64,000 nt of DNA from Channallabes apus. Taxonomy: Eukaryota > Chordata > Actinopteri > Siluriformes > Clariidae. The notes under the pieces are model-generated. The model had not been told where the DNA came from, did not search any database, and was given only the letters and a program-made list of their open reading frames with translations. The DNA lies in assembly GCA_030522415.1 (NCBI GenBank), contig CM060113.1:15614151-15678150 (forward strand), in the 5' to 3' direction. The position numbers were made by a program, and so were the translations under genes. Positions 54,854 to 64,000 of this stretch are shown piece by piece (position 1 is the stretch's first letter; each line of letters opens with the position of its first letter).

Positions 54854-56210
54854 ATGGCTCCAGGTAGATCCTAGATTCATTTTCATTTGTATCTACACGA
54901 GTTTCTAGCTGTTTTTTTTAATAAAAAAAACAAAATCGTTCTGACCTTTGCAGTAAACAATCTGACAGTCGACCCATGCGCCGTTGTACCTGAAGCCTGC
55001 TGGCAAGACGGTGAGTTTTATCTCTTTTTGTAAATGTAAATATGTGATCAGTTTATTTCTAACTTCATGAGAAATGTTGTAGCTAAACTAAGTTTCATTA
55101 TTTTTTAGATTTTGAAACATTGATTTTTAAACCGGCTGAGCCGACGCTGTCTACTCCTAAGGTTACTGGTGAGTCTAGCGAGATTTCTAGAGAGAATACA
55201 TATTAACCTAAATTAAATAATGATAACACCTATATATAACTCCGGTTTCCTCCCACAGTCCAAAGATATCCAGGTTAGGCTAATTGGCGTTCCCAAATTG
55301 CCCGTAGTGTTTGAGTGTGTGTGTGCCCTGCGATGGATTGGCACCCTGTCCAGGGTGTACCCCGCCTAGTGCCCGACGTCTCCTGGGATAGGCTCCAGGT
55401 CCCCCGCGACCCTGAACACAGGATTAAGCGGTATAGAAAATGAATGAATGAATGAATAACACCTATATATATACAGTTTCAGAAAGTGGTGAAAAGCTAA
55501 CGGATCAACAGGTCGGGTCACAGGAAAAGCAGCAGTCTGATCCTAGTTACAGTGCCTTATTTTATTTATTTAATATTATTTTTCATGATGATGATGTTGC
55601 ACTGAAAAAAAAAAGAACACTCTTTCTTTGGTTCTTTGGTAGTAGAAGACGTTGAACTGTTGAGCATCCTCGATCCTGAACCCCTGGAGGTACCTATAAC
55701 AGGCCTAGAGGAAGCCTCAGAACAACTGCCGAACCGGCCTGAAAACAGCACCCCGGCTGAACAACCTGAGCGCAGCCTCTTCAACCGAGCCGTGAACGAG
55801 AGAGGTCAAGCGAAAGACCCCGACCCATTCGTAGGCGGAGAACTTCTTCTTCGTCGTCCTCTTCATCCTCTTCATCATCTCGCGGTGAGTTTTTAGGGGG
55901 TCTAAGCTAAGCGTCGTTTCTTTAGCACATACGCTGGAAAAAACTTTCCATAGCCTAATTTCTCATCCTTCTGTTATTCCTACGCAGAGAGGCGTAGACG
56001 CCAAAGAAGAAGAAGAACCCGTAGGAGCTACAGGAGTACTTCAGGAGCGTATCACCGTTACCATCCGCACACTTCGCGGGAAGTGCTTCTTATCAGGACA
56101 GTCGGTATTGCGTATACAGCAACTATGCAATCGCTTCTTCTTTGATTTAATTTTATTTTTTTCTACCTGTGTGTGTTTTTTACTACAGTGTTTTTATTAA
56201 TGTGTGTTTT
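54854..56210 (+). CDS. Predicted spliced gene, unknown function, with an Arg/Ser-rich overlapping frame
   Basis: Predicted exons: 54854-54863, 54954-55010, 55109-55168, 55477-about 55545, 55643-55884, 55988 to a stop near 56200. Junctions fit AG/GT rules, with GTGAGT donors after exons 2, 3 and 5, and exons 2-4 start and end in phase 1. The frame encodes an acidic, Pro/Glu-rich protein (DFETLIFKPAEPTLSTPKV, EDVELLSILDPEPLEVPI). From about 55771 a second frame is also open through the exon 5/6 splice and would encode RRRRTSSSSSSSSSSSR followed by a long Arg-rich run. A SINE lies in intron 3. I do not recognise the family. Its place beside a Polinton-like polymerase suggests a virus-like element gene. 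The splicing is inferred. Confidence 0.4.
55245..55460 (+). mobile_element. SINE 3' part in intron 3 of the predicted gene
   Basis: Body with cccacagtccaaag, aattggcgttcccaaattgc and gcgatggattggcaccctgt segments, ending in (GAAT)n at 55437-55457. Same family as 3834-4078 but better kept. 5' truncated. Confidence 0.75.
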
Positions 56211-56240
56211 TATTTTGTGTTTACGTAGTGTTAAAAAACT

Positions 56241-56420
56241 ATGGCTTCTTTTGTAAATGCTAATGATGTTGATGTTGCTATCATTAACTTTACGGAAATG
56301 TTAGATATGCATCAAGAGTTAAACTTGAAACTAAAACTCAACAGTAGATTCTATCTACTTAGAAGATGGTTCTGGCCTCGACTGGTGTTGTCAGCTGTTT
56401 CTCTGAGGACAAATCGATAG
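56241..56420 (+). CDS. Short ORF, probable start of the Gln-rich gene, interrupted by a repeat
   Basis: ATG at 56241 opens a 59-codon frame (MASFVNANDVDVAIINFTEM). From about 56370 the DNA belongs to a dispersed repeat, so the last 15-17 codons are foreign. The frame downstream of the repeat (from about 56816) may be its continuation. Function unknown. Confidence 0.35.
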   Translation: MASFVNANDVDVAIINFTEMLDMHQELNLKLKLNSRFYLLRRWFWPRLVLSAVSLRTNR

Positions 56421-56815
56421 TTCAGGACTGGAACTTTCTACAAGTCTATCTGAGTCTCGAATAACTACTGGACTCCATTTTACATCAACTATTATAACAT
56501 CAATTAACATCAACTATTATAGCTAACCTAACACTGTATAAATGCAGATCATTTCCTGCTATCTGTTTCACCCAGATGAGGATGGGTTCCCTGTCGAGTC
56601 TGGTTCCTCTCAAGGTTTCTTCCTATTACCATCTCAGGGAGTTTTTCCTTGCCACTGTCGCCCTCGGGCTTGCTCGCCAGGGAATATCTGAACATTTTGA
56701 TTCATACACATTCACATTCCATACAAACTTAAATAATTCTTTTGATTGTGTAAAGCTGTTTTGAGACAATGTCAATTGTTAAAAGCGCTATACAAATAAA
56801 AACTGAAAGTTAGTA
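56370..56815 (+). repeat. LINE-tail-type repeat inserted in the polymerase-like block
   Basis: Contains the gatgggttccctgtcgagtc segment, then the gattcatacacattcacat and ctatacaaataaaaactga tail also seen at 42125-42300 and inverted at 50818. No target duplication recognised. Confidence 0.65.
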
Positions 56816-57433
56816 AACATTGATAATCAAGACTCTTTGACGTCCTCGTCTTTACACGTGTCTGATTCACGGGGTTCCCAACTAGAGTTACATATGCAAC
56901 CATTAAACGATCCCACGGTTCCTAGCAATGATAATGCTGATCAACAACAACAATATCAAATGTTAATAAATCAGACGATGACTCTTCAACATCCAGACTC
57001 TTTAAATACTCATAACGTAAACTCTATAAACAATGAAACACACCATGAACCAGCGACAGATAATGAGTCACTGGCTTTGCAACTTTCTGAAATAGAAGCT
57101 GCGCTACTACAGTTAACAACAAACGTTTCACACCATGAACCAGCGACAGATAATGAGTCACTGGCTTTGCAACTTTCTGAAATAGAAGATGCGGTACTAC
57201 AGTTAACAAACGTTTCACACAGCTCGGAAGAGGTAGATAATGATGAGACATCACATTATCAGACATTGATAAATCAAATTAAAGCCCTCCCCCAGCCCGA
57301 ATCTGTAAACGACGAGGGTGACATACCATCATGGATGGTACGCACCAGATGGAACGCACCATCGCTATTCCATCGCCCGACGATTATCGGAGGCAATGTA
57401 AAAGATATTCGTATGCAGGTATTCAATGGTTAG
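56816..57433 (+). CDS. Gln/Asn/Ser-rich ORF with a 30-residue internal duplication
   Basis: Open from the repeat edge; first Met codon at about 56895. Low-complexity, Gln/Leu-rich, with a segment HHEPATDNESLALQLSEIE (and about 11 more residues) present twice, encoded by near-identical 87-90-bp units at 57043-57132 and 57133-57219. It ends just after the place where, in another frame, the DNA polymerase-like sequence begins (57331), so it is probably the N-terminal part of the same polymerase gene or the gene before it, joined by a frameshift near 57360. No domain recognised. Confidence 0.4.
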   Translation, partial: NIDNQDSLTSSSLHVSDSRGSQLELHMQPLNDPTVPSNDNADQQQQYQMLINQTMTLQHPDSLNTHNVNSINNETHHEPATDNESLALQLSEIEAALLQLTTNVSHHEPATDNESLALQLSEIEDAVLQLTNVSHSSEEVDNDETSHYQTLINQIKALPQPESVNDEGDIPSWMVRTRWNAPSLFHRPTIIGGNVKDIRMQVFNG

Positions 57434-58756
57434 AATGGCTCATGTTCAGCGAAAACATCTTTATTCAACACGCTCTGAACAGAGGCGAGAAGCAGCTAGG
57501 GCGGTATTTCGTTGATGGTTATGCCGTAGTAAACGGTGTGCATACAGTTTAGGAATTCCAAGGTTGTTTTTATCACGGTTGTCCGCAATGCTTTTCTCCT
57601 CAAGATGTTAATCCTTTAACAGATAAAACGTATGAATGCATGAACGAGGATAGCGAGGAGAGACTGAGGCGTTTGCAACATAGGTACGGAGTGAAAGTTG
57701 TAGCCATCAGAGAGCATACATGGGAAGAGATGAAACAAACCCATCAAGGTCTGTGGAGTTTTCTTAAAAACTTTAATCCCCCTCATCCACTCTCCCCCCG
57801 CGATGCGTTGTACGGTGGCCGGACCTGCCCTGTAAGATTGCATTACACAGCAGGCCCAGCTGAAAGCGTGAGGTACGTAGACGTATAGACGTGACATCGC
57901 TTTACCCATACGTGAATTACACGTTCCCTTACCCGTGAGACCATCCTGAAATAATTTTAAATTTATTGAAAACCCACGAGAAAACCCTCGATATTTTGGA
58001 AACCCTCGAGATTATTTCAGTCTGATAAGAGCCCGAGTCTACCCACCCAGAGGTTTATTTTTCCCCGTGCTACCTTATAGATCTGAGAAAGGCCGCTTGG
58101 TTTTCACTCTCTGCCGTACATGCGCAGATCTGAATTTCCAGGGAGGTTCCTGCACCCACAACGAGGAGGAACGTGCGTTGACAGGGGTATGGATAACGCC
58201 GGAGTTTACTCTAGCCTTAGACAAGGGTTATGTGATAGCCGAGATCACCGAGGTATGGCACTTTAAGGAGAAGAGCGCTGATCTATTCAAGGGCTACATT
58301 AAAACTTTTTTAAAAGGCAAACAAGAGGCGAGCGGTTATCCAGCAGAGGTTACGGACGATGAGGGCAGACAGCGTTACATAGACGATTATAACACTAATC
58401 AGGGCATTCTGTTAGACGCGTCCAAAATCACTTTTAACCCTGCCAAAAGACAAGTGGCTAAACTCTGTCTGAACAGCTTCTGGGGTAAATTCGCTCAGCG
58501 CTCTAACATGATTACCACCGAACTCGTAAGCGATCCTGAAATCTTTTTTAATTACATGATTTCAGGTAATCACAACGTCAACTATTTCAGCTTCCTAAAT
58601 GAGGACGTCGCGCTGCTTCAATGGCAGCACAGGGAGCGTTGTATCGCACCCCCTAACAAAACAGATAATGTTTTTATTGCAGCCTTCACAACAGGCTACG
58701 GCCGCATGACCCTCTATTGTTATCTTGATCAGTTGCAAGAGAGAGTCTTGTTGTAA
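57331..58756 (+). pseudogene. Protein-primed family B DNA polymerase (Polinton/adintovirus-like), broken
   Basis: Order: IQWLEWLMFSENIFIQHA and GCFYHGCPQCF (N-terminal part of this polymerase family), VDVTSLYPYVN (motif A region with the first catalytic Asp, about 57880-57925) and KLCLNSFWGKFAQR (motif B, about 58455-58500). The frame stops after QERVL at 58756, exactly before motif C (D-T-D), because the BEL retrotransposon begins there. Other lesions: TAG at 57550-57552, a short insertion with frameshift near 57888, and a stop near 57940. Such polymerases replicate linear Polinton/adintovirus DNA. No capsid, integrase or ATPase gene of such an element was seen. Confidence 0.8.
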
Positions 58757-59328
58757 GAGCCATATTGTACTTGTTATGAATTTGTTGTTGTGTTTATTTT
58801 ATTTGTTGTTATTTCATTTATTCTACCTTGTTCTATTCTTTAGTAAAGCATTAAGCATTAAATTTGTTACATAAGCCATAAGCTTTAAATTTCTAAGTTA
58901 TGCATCCATTTTGACAATCGTAAGTTGGTCTGTGATGTCATTCTACTATTACATGCATTTGTGTGACTGTGATATGTTAGAGAGTTCAGTTTAGATACGG
59001 AAGGCTACGGAAACACAAGCCTTTGACCGTCAGCTAAGGTGAGCTACCGGTAAGCTAGAATGTAAGATACAGCAACTAGGTTGTTGTAACCGTAAGCTCC
59101 CGTAGCAAGAGTGTTGTCATATTCGTAAGCTAAGACTGTAATTTACAAGATACAGCAAACAGGTTGTTGTAAAAGTCAGAGATTTGCAAGATGCAGCAAC
59201 TGGTGTCTGTAATCACAGTGGATTTACTCAAGACGACTGTATGGAGTGTTGATTCTTTGATGCTGACAAAATAAACTACAAGAGACAAAGAGATCAGACT
59301 TCTGTCGTGTGAGTGAAACTTTGAGACA
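58752..59328 (+). repeat. Probable 5' LTR of the BEL/Pao element
   Basis: Non-coding, starting TG and ending near GAGACA. It holds internally repeated words (gatacagcaa, aggttgttgtaa, cgtaagct) and an AATAAA at about 59270. The right boundary is uncertain without the second LTR. No clear tRNA-type primer-binding site recognised. Confidence 0.5.
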
Positions 59329-59457
59329 AAGCTACGCGTCAAAACTAGTGAAATAATATGACCGCATCTAAAGTCAAAAGCTTTCTGCTGTTGGAACGAA
59401 AACAAGTGAACGCTGAAAGGGAAAGTGAAAGAGACTTTCCCGTTTTGTTTGAACTTT

Positions 59458-60672
59458 ATGATGTTAAACGACGAGGACATTGAAGAAGTCTCGGCAGAAG
59501 ACAGTGTGTCACAAGTTGCGACGGCTGAGCCACAAGGAAGCGTAACGTCCGCGGCTTCCTCATCTCGCCGCAGAGAAGAAGCCGAAAGAGCAGCGCTGTT
59601 GGCAAAGGCTGCAACCTTGGAGGAACGTCTCCAACTAGAAATAGAGGAAGCACAACTAAAGGCGCAACTAAAGGCGTGACTAGAAATAGAGGAAGCACAA
59701 CTAATGGCACAACTAAAGGCGAAAAAAGACCGACTGGAAACCAAAACAGCGCTCGCTATGCATATTGCCGAATTAAGAGTGCTTCAAGAACAACAGCCAG
59801 CAACAGAGAGCGCAGTCATTGAACCGAGCAGCGCCTACGTGAGCAGCGCACACTTCCGCAACAATGGATATGACAGCCGACGACAGCCGGTTAGAGAGAG
59901 CTCAGTCATTGAACCGAGCAGCTTGTACTTTCAAAACTCGGAATGCAATGATGAACTTTACCAGGACGTTGCGTCAACGGACTGTTGCGAACTGCCATCA
60001 CGTCTACAGGCAACCCACGTAAGCTTGCCCATCAGTGCCAGACCTACAATGGCAAGTACTCTAAATGAATGTCCTACCGTAAACACTGAACACATAAGTC
60101 ATAGTTTCGACACATCATACTCTCAAATGCCAACGCCCCATGGGGCAATGCACTCAGGTGTGCCCATGAGCGCAAACACACAGCTGACAAACTCCTTAAG
60201 GGACACCCGAGATCATGATTCTCTACGTCATGGACTTGACACAATGCATCACCAAATGCAACGTCAGGCAGAACTCACAGAAATGCTCGCGAAAAGCCAA
60301 ATGCTGTCCTCATTACCTCGGCACGAACTTTCTCCCTTTCACGGAGACCCGATTCAGTTCAAATCCTTCATATTGTCCTTTGAACGCTTTATTGAATCCA
60401 AAACGGACAACGACATCGATAAGCTGTCATATCTCGAACTGTACACCAAAGGGGAACCCAAAAACCTTGTAACGAGCTGCATGCACATGACAGATGGGTA
60501 TGCAAGAGCAAAGAAACTGCTGCGCGACAGGTTCGGAAACGAGCTGAGAATTGCAGCAGCTTGTAAGCAAAAGGCAATTAATTGGCCAAACATAAAGACA
60601 GACGACGGACAGGCATTAAGCGCCCTCTCCTCTTTCCTGACAACTTGCCAAAACGCAACAGCAAACTGTTAA
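59458..60672 (+). pseudogene. BEL/Pao Gag with an in-frame TGA
   Basis: ATG at 59458 or 59461 (MLNDEDIEEV). A coiled-coil-like Glu/Ala/Leu-rich stretch (EEAERAALLAKAATLEERL) is interrupted by TGA at 59677-59679, where a short unit (eieeaqlkaqlka) is repeated. The same frame resumes and runs to TAA at 60670-60672, with LSPFHGDPIQFKSFI and GYARAKKLLRDRFGN, landmarks of BEL/Pao Gag. Frame to pol is conserved across the TAA, so the original was one Gag-Pol frame. Confidence 0.8.
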
Positions 60673-60675
60673 TCT

Positions 60676-62790
60676 GTGGACGAGTTGAACAGTAGCGAGT
60701 GCATGAAAACCATTCTTACGAAATTGCCCTACAAGCTGATCGACAGGTGGAAGTCTTACGCACGCCAGCACTACGAGCGCTACGGGACAAGAGCCAAGTT
60801 CGCCCAGCTGGTGGACTTCATAGATCAACAAGCCAGACTGTACTCCGACACGCTCTTCGCCGACCTGGACGCCATGACCAGCGATAAGAAACACAGTCGC
60901 ACATCCCTTCAAGGACACAAACAAAAAAGGGAAGGAAAAGCCAGGGTCAGCTTTGCAACCGACGTCAGACAGGTTGGTAAAATTCACAAAGACTCGATTA
61001 CAATGAAGAATGCCGGTACGTTAGCTGTTAGCGCTTTCACTAAGCCGTGCGCATATTGTAAAAAGGACCATATCTCAGACGAGTACGTAAAATTTAACGA
61101 TCAGACACACAAAGACAAAGTAGAATTCATAAAAAAGAATGGATTCTGTTTCGGATGTTTAAGAAAGGGTCATTTGTGGAAAGATTGTACCAGAAAAATT
61201 GCAGAAATTTTTCTGGTTGCCCGCAGAAACGAAACTGAAAGTGACACACCAACTGCAGTGAGTCATGAATCAAATGCGCTCACTGGGGCTGGAGGTAATT
61301 GCATCCTCCCCATTGTATCCGTTAAAATAAAGTCCAAGAAAGGTGATAAAATCGCAGAAGTGTATGCATTTATAGACCAAGGCAGTTCCGCCACATTCTG
61401 TACGGAGTCATTAGCAAGGCGACTAAATGTACGAGGCAGAAGAGTTAAGATACGGCTGAGCACCATGAACTCCACAGAACTAGTAGAAAGCTACATGCTC
61501 AATGATTTGGAGATCAGTAGCCTGGAAGAAAGCAATTTTATTGAACTTCCCAACGTCTTCACACAAAAGAATATCCCAGCCACAGTGGAAAATATTCCAC
61601 AACAGCATGACATCGATACGTGGCCATACCTTAGTGACGTAAAACTGCCCCAGATTAGCGCTGGAATCGAAATTCTCATAGGAAATAAAGAGCACGAACT
61701 CCTAGAACCTGGGCGAATAATCAACAGCAGGAATAGAGGGCCATACGCGATGCAGAGTGCTCTCGGATGGACTGTGACCGGGCCTCTCCGAGAACCCGAC
61801 AAACTAGTGACTGTTACAGTTAACCGAACCTCCATTGAAAGTGTAGAACGAATGCTGATAGAGCAATATAACCATGATTTTCCCGAACGAAATTGCAATG
61901 ACAAGGCAGAGATGTCACAAGTGGATTATCAGTTCTTAAACCTCGTTAATAACCCCCTGCATTTCATAGACAATCACTTCTACATCGGCCTCCCACTTAA
62001 GAAAGCGTCAGTTCAAATGCCCAATAACCGAAATGCAGCTATGCAACGTGCATTAAACCTTAAAAGAAAACTTAGCAGCAACAGCTCCTTTCACGAGGAG
62101 TACACAAACTTCATGGGTGACATGCTAAAAAAGGGTCATGCAGTCAGAGTCCCTACACATCACGTAAACCGCCAAGGCGGTCAGGTGTGGTACATACCGC
62201 ATCATGGCGTCTATCATCCTCAAAAGAATAAACTAAGGGTAGTTTTCGACTGTGCTGCCAGTTATCAAGGAGTGTCACTAAACAGTGAGGTCCTACAAGG
62301 ACCAGATTTAACAAACTCACTCATTGGTGTGCTCACACGCATTAGACAGGAAGAAATTGCCATGATGGCAGACGTGGAAGCCATGTACTATCAAGTGAGA
62401 GTCCCCGAGAAGGACACAGATCTGCTCCGCTTCCTATGGTGGCCGAATGGAGATGTGAACCAAGACTTAGTTGAATACAAAATGGTAGTTCATCTGTTTG
62501 GTGCAAAGTCGTCACCAAGTGTTGCTAACTTCACCCACAGAAAGACAGCAGAAGAAAACCGCAGCAATGCATCTGCTGTGGCAGTTAATACAGTGCTTAA
62601 AAACTTTTATGTAGACGACTGCCTAAAATCCGTTTCGAGTCATGACCAAGCAGTCGCCCTATACAATGATCTCACAAGTCTCTGTGCAAGCGGAGGGTTT
62701 AACCTCACTAAATGGGCAAGCAATAGCCGTGCCCTACTGACTTCCCGAGAGCGAAAGGATCAAAGACATGAGAGACTTAGACTTGAGTAA
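60676..62790 (+). CDS. BEL/Pao Pol: Gag end, protease and reverse transcriptase
   Basis: 704 codons in frame with Gag but separated by one TAA; the first codon is GTG, so no independent start is implied. Cys knuckles: C125/C128/H132 and a CCHC at C158, C161, H166, C171. Protease region AFIDQGSSATF (Asp 234). RT: KLRVVFDCAASY (about 519-530), ADVEAMYYQV (Asp 566) and FYVDD (YVDD 645-648). The frame is lost at about 62760, after which RNase H lies in other frames. Residues needed for RT look intact. Confidence 0.88.
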   Translation: MDELNSSECMKTILTKLPYKLIDRWKSYARQHYERYGTRAKFAQLVDFIDQQARLYSDTLFADLDAMTSDKKHSRTSLQGHKQKREGKARVSFATDVRQVGKIHKDSITMKNAGTLAVSAFTKPCAYCKKDHISDEYVKFNDQTHKDKVEFIKKNGFCFGCLRKGHLWKDCTRKIAEIFLVARRNETESDTPTAVSHESNALTGAGGNCILPIVSVKIKSKKGDKIAEVYAFIDQGSSATFCTESLARRLNVRGRRVKIRLSTMNSTELVESYMLNDLEISSLEESNFIELPNVFTQKNIPATVENIPQQHDIDTWPYLSDVKLPQISAGIEILIGNKEHELLEPGRIINSRNRGPYAMQSALGWTVTGPLREPDKLVTVTVNRTSIESVERMLIEQYNHDFPERNCNDKAEMSQVDYQFLNLVNNPLHFIDNHFYIGLPLKKASVQMPNNRNAAMQRALNLKRKLSSNSSFHEEYTNFMGDMLKKGHAVRVPTHHVNRQGGQVWYIPHHGVYHPQKNKLRVVFDCAASYQGVSLNSEVLQGPDLTNSLIGVLTRIRQEEIAMMADVEAMYYQVRVPEKDTDLLRFLWWPNGDVNQDLVEYKMVVHLFGAKSSPSVANFTHRKTAEENRSNASAVAVNTVLKNFYVDDCLKSVSSHDQAVALYNDLTSLCASGGFNLTKWASNSRALLTSRERKDQRHERLRLE

Positions 62791-63480
62791 AGATGCACTG
62801 CCCATAGAGAGAGCCTTGGGGGTGCTGTGGTGCATTAACTCAGACATGTTCAAGTTTAAGATTTGTTTAAAGGAACGACCTGTGACAAGACGAGGAATCT
62901 TGTCAATCACCAGTTCAATTTATGACCCCTTAGGGTTTCTCGTGCCTGTCATACTGCCAGCCAAAACTCTAATGCAACAGTTATTTAAAGAAAAACTAGC
63001 CTGGGATGACGACATTCCTGAGCAGTTTGCTAAAGTATGGAAAACCTGGCTGCAAGAGCTGCACCGACTGTCTGAGTTTAATGTAGCAAGGTGCGTGAAA
63101 CCAGCCGACTTTGGAGTTACAGCTACTGTACAGCACAACTCCACCACTTCTCGGATGCAAGTGAAATGGGATATGGAGCTGTCTCATACCTCAGGTTAGT
63201 AAACGCTGATGGACTTACACATTGTGCATTCATGATGGGGAATTCCCGTGTAGCACCCCTGAAACAAACCACCATTCCACGAATGGAACTGACTGTGGCA
63301 GTGGTAGCTGTAAAAAATGGCAAAATGTTGAAAGAACAGCTAGAATTTAAATTTCTGGACTCTATGTTTGGGACTGACAGTACAACTGTTTTGAGATACA
63401 TTGATAATGAAACACTTCGTTTTAAAACCTTCGTGGCCAACAGAATCGCCATTATAAGAGAGTCAACCAAGTCATAGCAA
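62768..63480 (+). pseudogene. BEL/Pao RT thumb and RNase H, frameshifted
   Basis: 62768-63199 contains ITSSIYDPLGFLVPVILPAK, the segment following RT in BEL/Pao. 63091-63477, in another frame, carries HFSDASEMGYGAV, TIPRMELTVAVVAV and FGTDSTTVLRYI, the acidic residues of RNase H. A stop at 63475-63477 ends it. Confidence 0.82.
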
Positions 63481-64000
63481 TGGAGGTACGTCAATACCTC
63501 AAAAAACCCAGCTGATTCTGCCTCCAGGGGGGCATCCTGTGAAAAGTTCATGAAAAATGTTAACTGGATCCATGGTCCCTCCTTTCTCAAAGAAGCAGAG
63601 TGCAAATGGCCTGAAAATATTCATGACACATCAATAACACAAAATGATGATGAAATTAAACTCTCAGCTTTAGTGAATACTGTGAGCGTTATAAAATGCG
63701 CAGACGTTATTAAGATAGTTATTAAAAAGATCCGTTGCCTGGATCCTTCGCATCAGAGACATGCTCAAACAAAAAACAGAAAGGGTCAAAACACAAGTAG
63801 ATAACCCAAAGACAGAAAATCACAAGTTGCTAACAGCTCAAGAACTAACAAGAGCAGAAAACGAACTCATTAAATTTACTCAAAGACAAAATTTTAAGGA
63901 AGAAATTCTCACGTTGCAAAAGAATAAAGCAGCAGCAGAATTCAAACAGGAAATTTCCACACAGCAAAAACGCAAGGCATCTGTAAAAAGAAACAGTTGC
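63481..64000 (+). pseudogene. BEL/Pao pol linker and integrase start, cut by window edge
   Basis: NPADSASRG and NWIHGPSFLKEAECKWPEN in alternating frames mark the linker. From about 63825 a plus frame reads LTAQELTRAENELIKFTQ, the N-terminal part of the BEL/Pao integrase region. The catalytic core would lie beyond 64000. Confidence 0.7.

Larger units (their letters stand above)
58752..64000 (+). mobile_element. BEL/Pao LTR retrotransposon, runs off the right edge
   Basis: Begins with TGTAAGAGCC right after the broken polymerase frame, contains gag and pol on the plus strand in BEL/Pao style (protease, RT with YVDD, RNase H, then the integrase N-terminus), and is still open at 64000. The right LTR and the target duplication are outside the window. 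Confidence 0.85.

Noticed and set aside
59130..59744. A 204-codon minus-strand ORF rich in Ser/Ala
   Set aside because: Antisense of the BEL gag coding strand; the composition mirrors the Glu/Ala-rich sense repeat.

Overview
This window reads as repeat-rich, non-coding DNA of a ray-finned (teleost-type) fish. The evidence is the mix of element families rather than any host gene: a Rex3-like RTE LINE, L2-type LINE tails, tRNA-derived SINEs, Tc1 elements, a DIRS element with YR remnants, a chromodomain Gypsy element, a retrovirus-like provirus, a BEL/Pao element, a protein-primed DNA polymerase B relic, hAT and TTAA-type MITEs, and long (GT)n runs. I found no convincing ordinary host gene. Almost every coding segment belongs to a mobile or virus-like element.

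Layout. 1-0.9 kb: 3' part of an open piggyBac-type transposase. 0.9-5.2 kb: decayed repeats, a SINE and a Harbinger-like fragment. 5.2-8.4 kb: Rex3-like LINE (minus strand). 8.5-19.1 kb: a dead DIRS retrotransposon with inverted terminal repeats, split at 11.65 kb by a 6-kb element that has 25-bp TIRs and a TA duplication and carries its own nested repeats and a tRNA-Ile(UAU) pseudogene. 19.56-35.0 kb: a three-level nest. A Tc1 transposon carries in its right TIR a chromodomain Gypsy element with 534-bp LTRs and GGGGG target duplications. That element carries in its chromodomain a retrovirus-like provirus with 343-bp LTRs and GGAC target duplications.

35.4-36.0 kb: a hAT MITE with an exact 8-bp target duplication. 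37.4-40.5 kb: an RTE-type LINE (minus) with a 16-bp target duplication, interrupted by a SINE with its own duplication. 42-45.6 kb: mostly featureless DNA with LINE tails and a large (GT)n(GA)n. 45.6-46.9 kb: a second, dead Tc1 element. 47.03-48.49 kb: a 1,458-bp element with roughly 290-bp TIRs ending TGT..ACA, a 4-bp duplication and a relic of an integrase GPY/F module, best read as a deleted Ginger-type DNA transposon. 48.57-50.59 kb: another TIR element. 50.8-51.75 kb: L2-type LINE relic (minus). 52.8-54.5 kb: a TTAA-flanked (T2/Kolobok-like) element holding four tRNA-like relics.

54.75-58.75 kb: a virus-like block made of a predicted spliced gene with an Arg/Ser-rich overlapping frame, a Gln-rich ORF, and a broken protein-primed family B DNA polymerase (Polinton/adintovirus-like). 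The polymerase is cut before its catalytic motif C by a BEL/Pao retrotransposon that runs off the right end of the window.

The nesting gives a relative history. Tc1 preceded Gypsy, which preceded the provirus; the Polinton-like block preceded BEL; the DIRS element preceded the 6-kb TIR element; the RTE LINE preceded its SINE. The Gypsy and provirus LTR pairs differ at only about two and one positions respectively, so those two insertions look recent.
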